6,274 bases of DNA. Origin: Alistipes sp. GTDB taxonomy: Bacteria > Bacteroidota > Bacteroidia > Bacteroidales > Rikenellaceae. The notes under the pieces are model-generated. The model worked only from the letters and a program-made list of their open reading frames with translations. It had not been told where the DNA came from and did not search any database. The translations under genes and the position numbers were made by a program. Shown here piece by piece: positions 6,257-6,274 of this stretch (its first letter is position 1; each line of letters starts with the position of its first letter). The DNA lies in the NCBI GenBank assembly GCA_022511355.1, contig JAFLRS010000097.1, forward strand, positions 1 through 6,274. Reading direction: 5' to 3'.

Positions 6257-6274
6257 GCAAAACTCTCCGCAAGG

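Noticed and set aside
1..6274. CRISPR array, tRNA, rRNA or insertion sequence
   Set aside because: No regularly spaced direct repeats with unique spacers, no cloverleaf-like or rRNA-like stretch and no transposase frame were seen. The hairpin repeats are too few and irregular for CRISPR.

Overview
The window looks like chromosomal DNA from a member of the Bacteroidota, probably the Bacteroidales. This rests on a promoter-like pair of the Bacteroides type (ATTG, 20 bases, TATATTTG) before the first gene, weak or absent Shine-Dalgarno sites, moderately GC-rich coding sequence and the protein families present. An Alistipes-like gut genus would fit, but that is a guess from general appearance.

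Layout: positions 1-220 are non-coding or carry only the end of an unseen neighbour. They hold a run of four hairpins and then a probable promoter. Positions 221-6145 are one tight plus-strand operon of four genes, separated by only 8-10 bases: a divergent TolC-like outer-membrane protein, a HlyD-like periplasmic adaptor with a peptidoglycan-binding LysM tail, a cytoplasmic multi-zinc-ribbon protein of TackOD1 type, and a membrane-bound processive family 2 glycosyltransferase. Positions 6146-6274 hold two copies of a hairpin-centred repeat with a terminator-like structure between them. An inverted relative of the same repeat lies before the operon.

How the genes may work together (inference): the glycosyltransferase would polymerise a sugar and pass it through the inner membrane, as BcsA and Alg8 do. 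The HlyD-like adaptor, held to peptidoglycan by LysM, would bridge the periplasm in an Alg44-like way, and the TolC-like protein would be the outer-membrane exit. No ABC, RND or MFS transporter is encoded, so the synthase itself is the best candidate for the inner-membrane part. The zinc-ribbon protein has flanking regions that resemble degenerate receiver and GGDEF folds and would be the cytoplasmic regulator, in the place that PilZ or BcsE-type proteins hold in other systems. The whole would be an unusual synthase-dependent exopolysaccharide export system. The polymer is unknown.

A sharp change in synonymous codon use inside the second gene (about 2625-2681) suggests that the operon may be a mosaic.
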